From: Desmodesmus armatus
Taxonomy: Eukaryota > Chlorophyta > Chlorophyceae > Sphaeropleales > Scenedesmaceae
Reading direction: 5' to 3'
Assembly: GCA_007449985.2 (NCBI GenBank)
Contig: VIIQ02000730.1
Coordinates: 87,834 to 151,833 of the forward strand
Length of the DNA stretch: 64,000 nucleotides
Part shown: one piece after another, positions 24,381 to 35,075 of the stretch
Layout of the letters: each line of letters starts with the position of its first letter
How positions within the stretch are numbered: the first letter of the stretch is position 1
Notes under the pieces: generated by a model
Databases searched by the model: none
What the model saw: the letters and a program-made list of their open reading frames with translations, nothing else
What the model was told of the DNA's origin: nothing
Position numbers and translations under genes: made by a program

Positions 24381-27300
24381 ATGATGAGGTAAGCGCGCTA
24401 TTTTCGTCAAGCTCGTCCAGCGGTGTTGTGTGGCTGGCAGGATTCCCAACTCACTTGCAGTTGAACTGCATGCAGCTGATCAGGATGGTGCAGCCGTATC
24501 CGAGGATCACAGGGAAGCACAGGAGCAAGCTGCAACCACACGTCTGTTCATGGTATCGAGACTGTGAAGTTCTGCTGCAACTCATTCATGTATGCCTCTC
24601 CTGCTGCTTTGTTGCTGTTCACTTGCTCTCAGGGCTCTAGGGGTCCTGCTGTTGGTAGTAGGCTCCGCAGGCTTAAGCCTACAGGCAGCACCACCAAAGT
24701 CAGCACCAGCAGCAGCAGGCGGACACGCAGTCACACCAGCAGTGGCAAAAGTACCTGATGTGGCACCGCGAGCAGCTGCTGTGGCAGCCAGGGCGGCAAC
24801 AGCCCTTCCGCCGCCAGGAGCAGGTTGCCTTGTCAGCATTGCTGGCAACTCCCAAGGGGGCATCAGCAGAGCCAGCATGGAGTGCAGCGGCGGCCCTGTG
24901 AGGGTTGGGGTGCACGCTGAACTGCTTGGGCCTTTCCAGCAGCGCTTCCGAGGTGTGGTGTGGGACACCGAGTGTGCCAGGCCTTCATGCTTGGTGACGA
25001 TCTGTGGCAACACCACAGTCAGCATCAGCGACAGCACCATCACAGTGGTGTCACTTGCAGAGGTGCTTGCTGCGCATGCTGTCTTATGTGTTGCTGATAG
25101 CACTCACATGGTGGTGCGCAACACAACCATCAGCAGCAACAATGCAACAGCCATTGCTGCTGTTGACGAGGCATGGCTGCATGTGCTTGGCAGTGTCCTG
25201 GCAGCAAACACCGCATATGGCCAGTCTGGGGGGTTCTGGCTGTGAACAGCAGCACTGTGGTCATTGCTGGTGGCAGTGTGATCACAGGCAACAGGGCGTT
25301 GAACGCCTTTGGTGGTGGTGTTGGTGTATCAGACAAGGCCGTCCTTGTGTTGTCAGGAGGGAGTCGTGTTGTGAACAACACCAGCATAGGGGGCAATGGC
25401 GGAGGGTTGGTTGTGGGTGGCGATGCTGAAGCACACATAGGCAAGCAAAGTGTCGTGTGCAACAACCACGCGAGCTTATTTGATGCTGGTGGTGGCATGG
25501 CTGTGGTAGACCGAGGCCAGCTTGCACTTACGGGTGGCAGTGTGGTGTGCAACAACATAGGCGGTGTTGCAGGAGGGGGCTTGGTGTTATCACACAATGC
25601 ATCAGTCTTGATCCGCAATGCCAGCGTCAGCAGCAATCTTGCCCATGGTGCTTGTAGCGTTCTTATTGGTGCATGCGTGCTTTTGTGTACACCTGTCAGA
25701 GCAGCTTGCATTACAGGTGTGACATGTGTGATGCAGTTACTCTGCCTGTTGCCAGCCCAGCCATTTAGGCCGTGCACCCGCCACATTCATTGGTGGTGCA
25801 TGGATCTAGCTTACAGACATGTAGCCGTCGTAACCCCGGGCTCGCCAGCTTTTGGCCCGTTAGAGCAGCCAGAGCCAGTTGTCAGCCAGTTGTCTGTGTT
25901 CAGTCTCGGTCGATAGACGTGGTCTCCCGAGCTCTCAGTTGTCGTTTCAGGTTTCAAACTCAGTTAATTGAGTGTCTCTCCTGGGTTCCAGTTATCTTCT
26001 GTGTCTCTTGAGATTTTACATCTGAAGATCGCTAGTGGTGCTCACCTCTCGCGTCGCGATTGTGGGCAGCATCCCTCTCCCTTTCTAGTCGCAGCCTTTC
26101 AGTCTTATGGCGGAGGCATTGGTGTCCTTGGCAGCAGTCGTGTTGTCGTTGTTGATTCCGTCATTGCTAACAACACCAGCATGCAGCAGGGTGACCCAGA
26201 TGGGTTGGGTGGAGGTGCTGTTGCTGCTCTGGGGGGTTCTGTGGTGGAGATGCACAGTGGCACCCGGTTGTTGGGCAATCGAGCAATTGGGCTGCCAGGT
26301 GGTGCTTTTGCACTGGGTGACACTGCCAGCCTGACGTTTGCTGCAGGAGTAGAGTTGTCTGACAATACTGTCGTGGCCAACATGTCGTCCCCGCTCCTGC
26401 CTTTTGGTCCAACGGTGTTGCACTAGATGCATCAACGCTGGACATTCAGCCTGGAGTGTTTGGCGAGGGCGCGCCGTTGACAAAGTGCAACCGCTCTATT
26501 GCTTTGTTCCGGCGGCCGTGTGGGGTGGGCGAGTTTGACGGGGGTGGTGGAAGCACATGTGTGTGCTGTCGTCTGTTCACATACAGCTTTGAGGCCAATG
26601 TGAATGTTTGCAAGAAGTGCCCCGATAATGCACAATGCAGTGCTGATGTTGTCAGCCCTGTTGCAGAGTACTGGCACAGTTCGCCAAGGTCGTTGCAGAT
26701 GCACAAGTGCCCAATATCTGGGTCATGCACAAAGGCGCGATGTGTTCGGCAGGGCACACAGGAAACCTTTGTGGTGCATGCACGGAGGGGTATGGGGCCA
26801 CATCGCCCCTGCAGTGCGAGAAGTGCAAACCTCCCCAGCTGCAGCTGGGCTTGTATGGGCTGTTTGTTGCTGGCACGGTGTTGTTTGTCACGATCCTGGC
26901 TCTACTCACTTGGCAGGACAACAAAGATGAGGACAGGTCGCTGCGTGCCTCAGACCTCCTCAAGGTGCTCGCACATTTTTTGCAGTACCTGGTCATCATA
27001 GGCGGTATTTCAGTACCGTGGCCGGCATTCCTGGCTGGTTTGTTCACTTCTGCAGCTATGGTGTTTGCAGTGGCATCTGGCGAGGTGTTGTCGCCGGATT
27101 GCTGGCTGCCGCACTACCTGCCTACCATCAAGCTGCCCTTGGCTGTGCAGCGGCAGCTGTTGAACTTCTTTGGGGCTGTGTTTGTTGCGTTGGTGTGCAT
27201 TGTGTTGATGAACCTGCTGCATGTCTGCCACAGGGTATGGCATGCATGCAGGCACAGGCCCAGAAGGGGACGCAGCAGGCCGCCAGCACCCCAGCTGCAT

Positions 27301-28107
27301 TTCTAGAGCAGGTTGCGTGTGACGCTGCTGGTGACTGCTTTCTGTGCTTACCCCACTCTGGTCAAGACTGCTTTGAGCTTCTTTGCGTGCCTGCACATTG
27401 ATATCGCCAGCAAGCAGCCTCACCCTGAGTATGCCATCAGGAATCACACCGCAGGGTATTGGGTCAGCGACATTCAGCAGGAGTGCTTTGCAGGCTGGCA
27501 CAGACCCTGGGCGCTGGGTTTTGGCATTCCGGCCGTTGTTGTGTTGTGCCTGGGTGTGCCATTTGCTCTGTGTTGGTTCTTGTGGTACAGCAAGCCAAAG
27601 ATGGCAGACACGGCGTTTCAGGAGCACTATGGCTTTCTCTACCGTGACTACACCGATAGCAAGCCATGGTGGGAGGCTGTTTGGGCTGGTCAGACTGTGC
27701 TACTGACTGCGGTATCTGTCTTCCATTTCACCTTCCAGGCCTACTATGCTCTTCTTGTAATGGAACTGATTCTTCTGATGAGCGTTGCTGTGCAAGTGTA
27801 CGCACAGCCCTATGCACAGCCTGTGCTGCACCGGCTGCATCTGGCATCCACATGTTCTCTCTTCCTGATTGTGTGGCTATCCATGGCGCTTTTCAGTGCA
27901 TCTGTGGAAGCCAACAGTGCAATCTTGAGTCGTGCACACAACGCTTTTGGTGTAGGAATCATTCTGATTGGTTCTGGTTATGTGTTAGGGTGTTTGGTCA
28001 TGATAATGCGGGCTGCAAGTGCTAGCCCCTTGGTGCGCGGCTGCACCTCTCGTGCAGCTGCTTGGCTGCGAAAGCACACAGGTGTCATGGCAGCTGCCCA
28101 GCCATAG
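24381..28107 (+). pseudogene. Beta-helix / Cys-rich / multi-TM surface protein, plus copy, disrupted
   Basis: Exon 1 (24381-24388) carries ATGATGAG and splices to exon 2 at 24633 to give a signal peptide (MMRALGVLLLVVGSAGLSL). The beta-helix region follows (GGNGGGLVVGG; SVVCNNIGGVAGGGLVL), then the Cys-rich module (CPDNAQCSAD; CSAGHTGNLCGACTEGYG). Multiple TM segments complete it, including a conserved block ECFAGWHRPWAL and KPWWEAVWAGQTVLL. Compared with the minus copy it has lost single bases near 25228-25234, 26409-26414 and 26731-26743. It also has TAG at 27304-27306 where the paralogue has TGG, and about 440 bases of unrelated sequence at 25650-26105. The last hydrophobic part is open from 27307 to 28107. 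Multi-pass membrane topology at the cell surface is inferred from leader and TM segments. Confidence 0.75.
25650..26105 (+). other. Copy-specific insertion or intron in the plus beta-helix gene
   Basis: The minus paralogue reads straight through this point, while the plus copy is interrupted after NASVSSNLAH and resumes with YGGGIGVLG. The inserted sequence is less CTG-rich than its surroundings. It ends in a pyrimidine-rich tract and CAG like a splice acceptor, but no GT donor restores the frame exactly. Confidence 0.55.
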
Positions 28108-28154
28108 GTATCCAAAGTGGCAGTTGATAGCGGCGTTGTGGACTAGCCCCTAGA

Positions 28155-28390
28155 GCATGCTGCATTGCACGTACTTTGTGGGGTGTTTTCCCGAAGAGTC
28201 TGCTGCATATGTTCAATTGTGTGTGGAAATCATGTCGATTCAGGCCCAAGGCCAATGATTGAGGAGCATGCCTGAAGCATGCTGCATTGCATGTATTGTG
28301 TTGAGTGTTGTCCCGAAGAATCTGCTGCGTGTGTTCGGTTGTGTGTGGAAAGCATGTTGATTTAGGCCCAAGGCCAATGGTTGAGGAGCG
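28155..28390. repeat. Two tandem units of about 122 bp
   Basis: The block beginning GCATGCTGCATTGCA at 28155 recurs at 28277. Both units contain CCCGAAGA, TCTGCTGC and AGGCCCAAGGCCAATG. The units differ at about one site in ten. They lie just downstream of the plus beta-helix gene. Confidence 0.85.
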
Positions 28391-28501
28391 CCAGCAGCAG
28401 TCACCACCGTTTCTGTAGGAGGCTGCGTATGTTGCTGCTTTGTTTGCATCTACACGTGAAGCAATCAATTGCATATTGGTCAGCCAGCCCTTAGTACAGG
28501 T

Positions 28502-28631
28502 CAGTACAGTACAGTACAGTACAGTACAGTACAGTACAGTACAGTACAGTACAGTACAGTACAGTACAGTACAGTACAGTACAGTACAGTACAGTACAGT
28601 ACAGTACAGTACAGTACAGTACAGTACAGTC
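28502..28631. repeat. (ACAGT)n pentanucleotide microsatellite
   Basis: About 26 perfect copies of the pentamer ACAGT run without interruption. Five-base units leave all frames open on both strands, which explains the long spurious reading frames here. Confidence 0.97.
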
Positions 28632-28799
28632 AGTGTGCATCCATGGCTCAAGGCTGCCTGGGTTGTTCATCCTGTCCTTCCGGCTGCCATATCTGTGTTC
28701 CATGACCTTCATACAGGCCTACTGCGCTAAGATTAGTAGGCATGTATCGCGTGTTGCTGCTAGCCTCTAGCTGCTAGGTGTCTATTTTTGAGTTCCCCC

Positions 28800-29150
28800 G
28801 CACACTGTGACTTCTTCACAACAGACGCACAGCCACTGCTGTACATGCTGCATCTGGCATCCATAAGCGCTTTTGGTGTGGCTGCCCCTGGTGCTTTTCA
28901 GTGCGATGGTGTTGGTACACAGCGTCACAATGGCAGTGGGCACATTGCTGTTGGTGTGGTCACGGCGGTGTTGCCTTGCAGCTTTGGCTTGGTGTGCTTC
29001 TGCCGTGCCTCGCAAATCTGTGACTTTGGGTCGGCTCCTTGCAACAGGTGTTGCCATGGCCTGGCGCCAGGCTTCTTCTTCGGTGTTGCTGAATTATCGA
29101 AACATTGCACACGAGGCGAGCAAGATGCTGCCACCAATAGGTGCCCAATC
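28800..29150 (+). pseudogene. Relic of the C-terminal membrane region of a beta-helix surface gene
   Basis: The stretch around 28826-28905 matches the plus copy near 27806-27900: GACGCACAGCC, GCTGCATCTGGCATCCA and GGTGCTTTTCAGTGC recur in the same order. Two frames are needed to follow it, and the rest of the gene is missing. It is a third, 5'-deleted copy of the family. Confidence 0.65.
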
Positions 29151-29239
29151 ATCAGTTGGCCTGCGGACTGGTAGCCCCTGGAACAAGACACGGCAGTTTG
29201 CAAGAGCCACATTCAGAGGGCAAGCGCCAGAGGGCAACT

Positions 29240-30850
29240 GTTGTGGCTGAGTGGATGCTGCCCTTGGTGCTTGTGACCTGTACTTTCACACCACACAGAT
29301 CTGTTTGGCAGCCGATCTGTGGCAGCTGCCCAGACTGGGCCTTCATGGCATTGTGGGTGAACCAAGGTGCCCATTGAGCTCCATGCCCTACTGGACCTGG
29401 CTTCTGAGCCAAGTTTGGCGTGCTCAGCACGAGTCATGTGACGTTGATGTAGCAAGTGATGACAGGGAGGGGTGTGGGGCGTTGCCTGCCGCTTCTCAAG
29501 TGCGTGGTGTCAGGTCAGCAGCCCTGCTGCTGAGAAGATTTGCAGGCATGTAGTTCCTGACCTTTCTGTGTCTCGTCTGGGCCCCCCTGGCAGGTTGTGT
29601 CACGTCTGCATGCATACCTTGGCATGTCTGTGTTCTCATAATGTCTTTTGCAGCTGCACTGTCACATAAAATGTATGGGCTTGTCGCATTGCTACGGTTG
29701 TATTGCTGTTGTTTGGCAGTGACAGTGATGACTGGTTAGGCTTCAGGCGGTTCGGACTGTGCGCATGCCCTTGCAAGCAGTGTTGGAACCTGCTGTAGCG
29801 GCAGGGTGTGCTGATTGGCAAGTTGCAACACTGCCAGTGATTGATGCTGCTGACGCGCAGCTTGGGCATGTCACATTACCAGACCTGCGATGCAGAGCGT
29901 GTGCATTGTGCGGCTGCACCTGTTACAAGCCTTCACTGCTGCTAAGAGGCACTGCATTGTGGTTGTGCTGGTACAACTGGCCAGTACCATGGTGACTCAG
30001 GCACAGGTTGTGATCATACGTGCAACGACTGGGCGTGCATATGCGGGTGTGGTTCAGGCCAACATCGTTGTCGTCACCACCGTAACACGCTGTGTCAGAA
30101 GCAATGACTTGGATGAAGTATGCAACAGGATTGGTACATATACAAGATTCCGGCTTGGGAACGAATGCAATCAAGCAATGCGTGTGGAGGAGAGGGGTTT
30201 CATGTGCACCCCATCACGTATTGCTGAAACATCAAGTCACTCAGCAACATGAGCCCGTGGCCAGAACTTCTGGTGACGGTCACACATTCCCTGCTGACCT
30301 GCATCCATCGAATCAAAAAGAATGTTGCACCTGTAGCTATAAGCTCAAGAGCTTGCGCCAGCCATTTACTGATGTCGCAGGGATGGGGAAATAATCTACA
30401 GGGAAACATCACAAAGAGGATATACCTGATAGTTGCAGACGCTTTTGCAACTAGATGGTCAACACCAGCCCCAAAGTCCTCCGAGGAAGCTCTGCTGAGA
30501 GTACAAAATGCCTAGGCGCAGTCATTGGAACCACAAGTGGGGCCATGGCCCCACCTAAACAACTGGGACAGTCTAAAGGTCATCCCACCATGCCCTGATC
30601 TATGCCATGTGATTACCCATAGCCAATCGAGCATGCTGCATGCCGCCATACCCCTTGACAAACACAACTGGCCACTGGCACCGAATGTTGCCGCTGGCCA
30701 GCTGGCTGCTGCAGCAGCAGCAGCTGCTGAACCTCTATGGTGTGCGCTGCTGGCAGACTGTGTATTGTGCTACTTTTGTGGGCAAGATTGCGGTTTAGTG
30801 GCAGGTTCACCCTTTGTGTTTTGGCTAGGCTGGAAGATTACGCGCAGCGG
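29240..30850. repeat. Spacer copy 2 of the long direct repeat
   Basis: This segment is the diverged partner of 18965-20750 in direct orientation. Its right end (about 30.64-30.75 kb) retains traces of the 3' end of a minus-strand beta-helix gene (CTGGCCACTGGCACCGAATGTTGCC), so the unit once carried that gene too. No intact gene was found within it. Confidence 0.6.
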
Positions 30851-31237
30851 TTCCTAACAACCCTGCTTTACGTGACCAGCATGCGTCTCATCAATTCTTT
30901 CCTCTCGCCCTCCCTGTACGTATCGGCCACCATTCAACTGAACAAATGCTGGTTTGATCGGCTTGTTTCTGATCACACGAAACAATTTGGCGCGCGGCGG
31001 TTTCGTAAACCTCTGCCTGTTTGTACGCGAGCAGCTTGTTAAATATGCTGCAGTAACCACAGACGTATATCTTGTTCAAGGTTTGGTTTCGGGATTATTT
31101 AGTGCAGAGCTGTTGCATCAGGCCTGTTGCTGCTTTCTATCGAAATATCTCAGCCCGCAACCCACAGCTCGGCCTGCTAGCTGCTCAACTACTTCCCATC
31201 AAGGACAGTGCACCTGTTGCTGACAGCAACGGCTCCC

Positions 31238-32815
31238 ATGGCGAGGCCCGTGCTGTTCCTGGCCGTGCTGCTGTTGGGCAGCAGCAGCTTGGCGACCGCA
31301 CAGAGTACGTTATGGGCCTTCGCTTACCATCTTACAAACACATCCATCGTCCGTGCATCGTTTGCTTGCCTGATCGCCCTTGCGTGTCGGGCTGATGCGT
31401 TCAAATTTGCCTGCCCGACTCATCTGCTGCTGTGCAGGTATCGACTCGATTGTGCGGGGAGAGGCAACGGCCAAGTCCGGCTCCATCAGCCAGCTGAAGA
31501 CGTCTGTTGCCACGGCAGTGACGGAGGCAGTTGCCTCCTCATGCACGGGAGACATCACAGCAGTTGGACAAGCCTTGGCAGTGGCAGTGGCCAACGCATC
31601 TGCAACAGCATGGGTGAGTGGCACCAGCCCTGAATGAAGGATGTCCACCACGAAACGTGACCCGTGTTACAGGAGCAAGCAAAGTCTGCCTGCTTGCCAG
31701 CACAGGTGCACCCATCTCCCGCTTGGCGCCCTTGGCAAGTATGCATGCCAAATGCCATGCCGGGCATGCTGCACAAAACGAGCTGCTTGAACAAATTGGC
31801 AAAAAGAAAGCCAGGGCAACCTAAGCACACTCCCTGTGCCACACAGCTTGAACTCTGTTGTGTGCGTGCTGCAGGCCAAGGCCAAGGCCAAGGTGGAGGT
31901 GGTGGGCACTGGCAAAGGCTGCGCAGCTGCCAAGTCAACTGCCACTGCAGGTAGGCATGTGGGCATCTTGGCAGGCGGCATGCAGGCAGCATTCCCGTGA
32001 CGTCCTGCAGCAGCACTGTTCATGCGCACATCGAGTGCTATGCCACACACGGCACTCAAGAGGGATAAAAGCCCCCTGTCACACTTTGCCATCCTGTCAT
32101 GCTGCTGCCTGCTTGCGTACTGCTGTTCACTTGTTGCTACAGTCGCCACAGCTGTTGCGGAGGCCACTGCGTCCAGCATGGCCACCGCAAGCAATGGGTG
32201 TGAAGACGGCGCAATGGCGGAAGGCACGGCCACCTCCACCAAGTCTGCCATCGCCACCGCGATCGCCGAGGCTAGTGCTGCTGCTTGCAGTACAGGCGGT
32301 GTTGCAGAGGCCACCACCAAAGCTGTGGCAAAAGCTGTACTAAGGTGTGCTGGCACCTTTGCCAATGGCAGTGACATTGCAACTTCCATGCTCTGAAGCT
32401 CACCATGCCTCTTGCAAGCTGCCACCACGGACGGTACTCGTGCATCACTGTTGAAACCCCCACTGCACGTGAGGTATATGCAGAAAACTGGACGGTGGTA
32501 CACTTTGCTGGCAACATGGTGCTCAATGCAGGGGGTTTGCTTTGGAACTGCATGCGCTGCTGCTGCAGTGTGACCGCCTCTGCCTATGTGCAGATGATTG
32601 CCAAGATCAGGGGCAAGTGCGACCTGTGCCCTGAAGATGAGCCAGCAGACAACCCCGAAACCAAAGAGTTGGCAGAGCCCAGCCCCCCGACCTCAGACAA
32701 GCCAGCAGACAGTCCTGCACCCATTGAGTTGGCAGGGAGCCCAGCACTCCACCCGCAGACAGCGGCTTGGCGACCGCACAGAGTAAGCCATGGGCCTTCG
32801 TTCACCATCTCATAA
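31238..32815 (+). pseudogene. Secreted Ala-rich family copy B, 3' part replaced by recombination
   Basis: The exons are 31238-31304 (signal peptide MARPVLFLAVLLLGSSSLA), 31438-31613, 31875-31950, 32143-32344 and 32569 onward, phases matching copy A. Exon 5 starts with the KCDLCPEDEPAD motif and a short Pro-rich part. At about 32760 it runs into GGCTTGGCGACCGCACAGAGTAAG, which is the end of a family exon 1 plus its donor site. The Cys-rich C-terminus (CCGG...CQC) is missing. If the frame reads on, it stops at 32813-32815 after an unrelated tail. If the borrowed donor is used, the splice to the exon at 32945 changes frame and stops within a few codons. Either way the protein lacks its last domain. 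Confidence 0.72.
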
Positions 32816-35075
32816 GCACGTCCATCATCTGTGCATTCTTTTAGCTGCTGGGCTGCCTCTGCGTGTGAACTGATGCGTTCGAATTTGCCTGCCCGACACA
32901 ACTGCTGATGCACCGCTGCCCTGACTGCAACTGCTTCTGTGCAGTTATGGACTCGATTGTGAAGGCAGAGGCAACGGCCAAGTCCGGCTCCATCAGCCAG
33001 CTGAAAACGTCTGTTGCAACGGCAGTGACAGAGGCAGTGGCCTCTTCATGCACGGGAGACATCACAGCAGTGGGACAGGCCCTGGCAGTGGCAGTGGCCA
33101 ACGCATCTGCAACAGCATGGGTGAGTGGCAGCAGCCCTGAGTGAAGGATGTCCAGCATGCAGTGTGCCTCATGTTGCAGGGAGCCATCAGCACCTACCTG
33201 CCTGCCAGCACAGGTGCACCCATATCCAGCTTGTAGCGCATGGGCGTATGTTTGCGTCATGACGCGTGTTGCACAAAACACAATTGTGCCTGCGACAGGC
33301 CTTCGGCAGCCAGCCAGGCAACCTGACCATGGTCTCTGTGCGCACAGCCTGAAGTCTGTTGTGTGCCTGTTGCAGGCCAAGGCCAAGGCCAAGGTGGAGG
33401 TGGTGGGCACTGGCAAGGGCTGCGCAGCTGCCAAGTCGACTGCTACTGCAGGTAGGCATGTGCTGGTGTGCAGGCGGCAGGCACTGCCTGGCAGGCAGCA
33501 TTTTGCAGGCTCCTGCAGCAGCACCAACAAGGCTGATTGTGCAACCACATGAACCAGCTTTATGCCTCTCACTCACATGCAATTTGTAGGCCCTGCCCAG
33601 CACCAACAGGGATGCAGGGCCCCTTTCAATCTTTGCTGCCCTGGTGTGCTGCCTGCCACTGCTTCCTGCTTGCGCACTGCTGTTGCTTTGTTGCTGCAGT
33701 CGCCACAGCTGTTGCAGAGGCCACTGCGTCCAGCATGGCCACTGCAAGCAATGGGTGTGAAGACGGCGCAATGGCGGAAGGCACGGCCAACTCCACCAAG
33801 TCTGCCATCGCTACTGCCATTGCCGAGGCCAGTGCTGCTGCATGCAGTACAGGAGGTGTTGCAGAGGCCACTGCCAAGGCTGTAGCGCGAGCTGTTGTGA
33901 GGTGAGTGTTCTGGCACCTCAAGGGAACTGACAATGCCGGTTGAACTGACATGACTTGAAGTAATCTTGCAAGCTGCAACCACCAACAGTGCAAGGCTCG
34001 AGCAGATGCAGGAGCTCCTGCATGACATGTGAGTTTCAGCGAACAGTCAATGAGTGCTACCGTACCACGGTTTGCGTGCAACAGCTGCAGGGTGCCCAAT
34101 GCTTAGGTTGACAGTCTGCTTGCAATACAGCCACTGAGTGTCAAGTGCTGTGGTTTTACTCTGCAACTGTGCGTGCTGCTGCTGCAGTGTGACCGCCTCT
34201 GCCTATGTGGAGATGATTGCAAGGATCAGGGGCAAGTGCGACCTGTGCCCTGAAGATGAGCCAGCAGACAGTCCCGCACCCATTGGCGGTGACCCTGGCA
34301 CCTGGGGTCCTCCCCTCACTGCAGAGGCCAGCCCCCAGCCCGCAGACAAGCCAGCAGAGCCCAGCCCCAAGCCCAATGAGCCCTCTACCAAGCCTGACGA
34401 CACCGCTACTCCGCCAACAGCAGACATCGCTGGGACAGTCCCCAGCCCCTCTCCAGCCGCCAAGGACAAGGGCAAGGACATGGAGAACCTCCAGGACAAG
34501 AAGGCCTCTCCAGCACCCGCCTCTCCTGCACCTGTCCAGAAGCGCCCCATAGGCCCCCTTCGCCCAGTGGTGTCCAAGCACACGCAGTGCGACAAGTCCC
34601 TGAAGAGCAATGGCTGTTGCGGGGGCAAGGGCTTTGTTGCAAATGCCTCAGTGTGCCAGTGCATGGTGGTCAATGGCAGGTGCGTGCACCAGCACTGCTG
34701 GCAGTGACTGTGGCCGTTCATCACAGCATGGTTATCAGCGACATCAGGGCCTGGCACCCACCCAGCATGGCGTCACCTTCATCGTGGTTGAGCAGTCGGT
34801 CACAGTCCAAGCAAGGGCATGTCTTGCATTGAAAAGCAAAAGTCGCAGACACCGCTGTAGTGCTTATCCTGGCTTGCAGTGTGTCAGCATGTCGCATTCG
34901 CCAGTTGTACGACTGCAGCACTGACATGACGATGTCACCCTGCCTGCTGCTCCTTCGCCGTGCCCACAGGAAGTACCTGAACACCTGTCGCTACACCAGG
35001 GTGATTGACAGCACGTCAACCGATATACTGTGGAAGGACAAATTTGGTGGCCTCAAACCGCCATGCAAATGCTGA
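32764..35075 (+). pseudogene. Secreted Ala-rich family copy C, lacking its start and signal peptide
   Basis: The exons are 32945-33120, 33376-33451, 33700-33901, 34188-34679, a possible small exon 34919-34933, and 34970-35075. Modules are the same as in copy A: Ala/Thr-rich segments, KCDLCPEDEPADS, Pro-rich linker, Cys-rich segment (CDKSLKSNGCCGGKG...CQC) and an end with TCRYT, LWKDKFGG and PPCKC. Exon 5 is in one open frame throughout, which makes this copy the reference for the broken copy A. Only the last bases of exon 1 survive (from about 32764), fused to copy B, so no ATG or signal peptide precedes it in frame. A TGTAA motif, the usual green-algal poly(A) signal, lies at 35635. It may be expressed only from an alternative start, or not at all. 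Confidence 0.72.

Noticed and set aside
28155..28631. Possible CRISPR-like or satellite array
   Set aside because: Only two 122-bp units and a simple pentamer tract; no spaced short repeats and the genome is eukaryotic.
28440..28730. Tyr-Ser-Thr-Val repeat open frames on both strands
   Set aside because: They are produced by the ACAGT microsatellite, whose five-base unit contains no stop in any frame.
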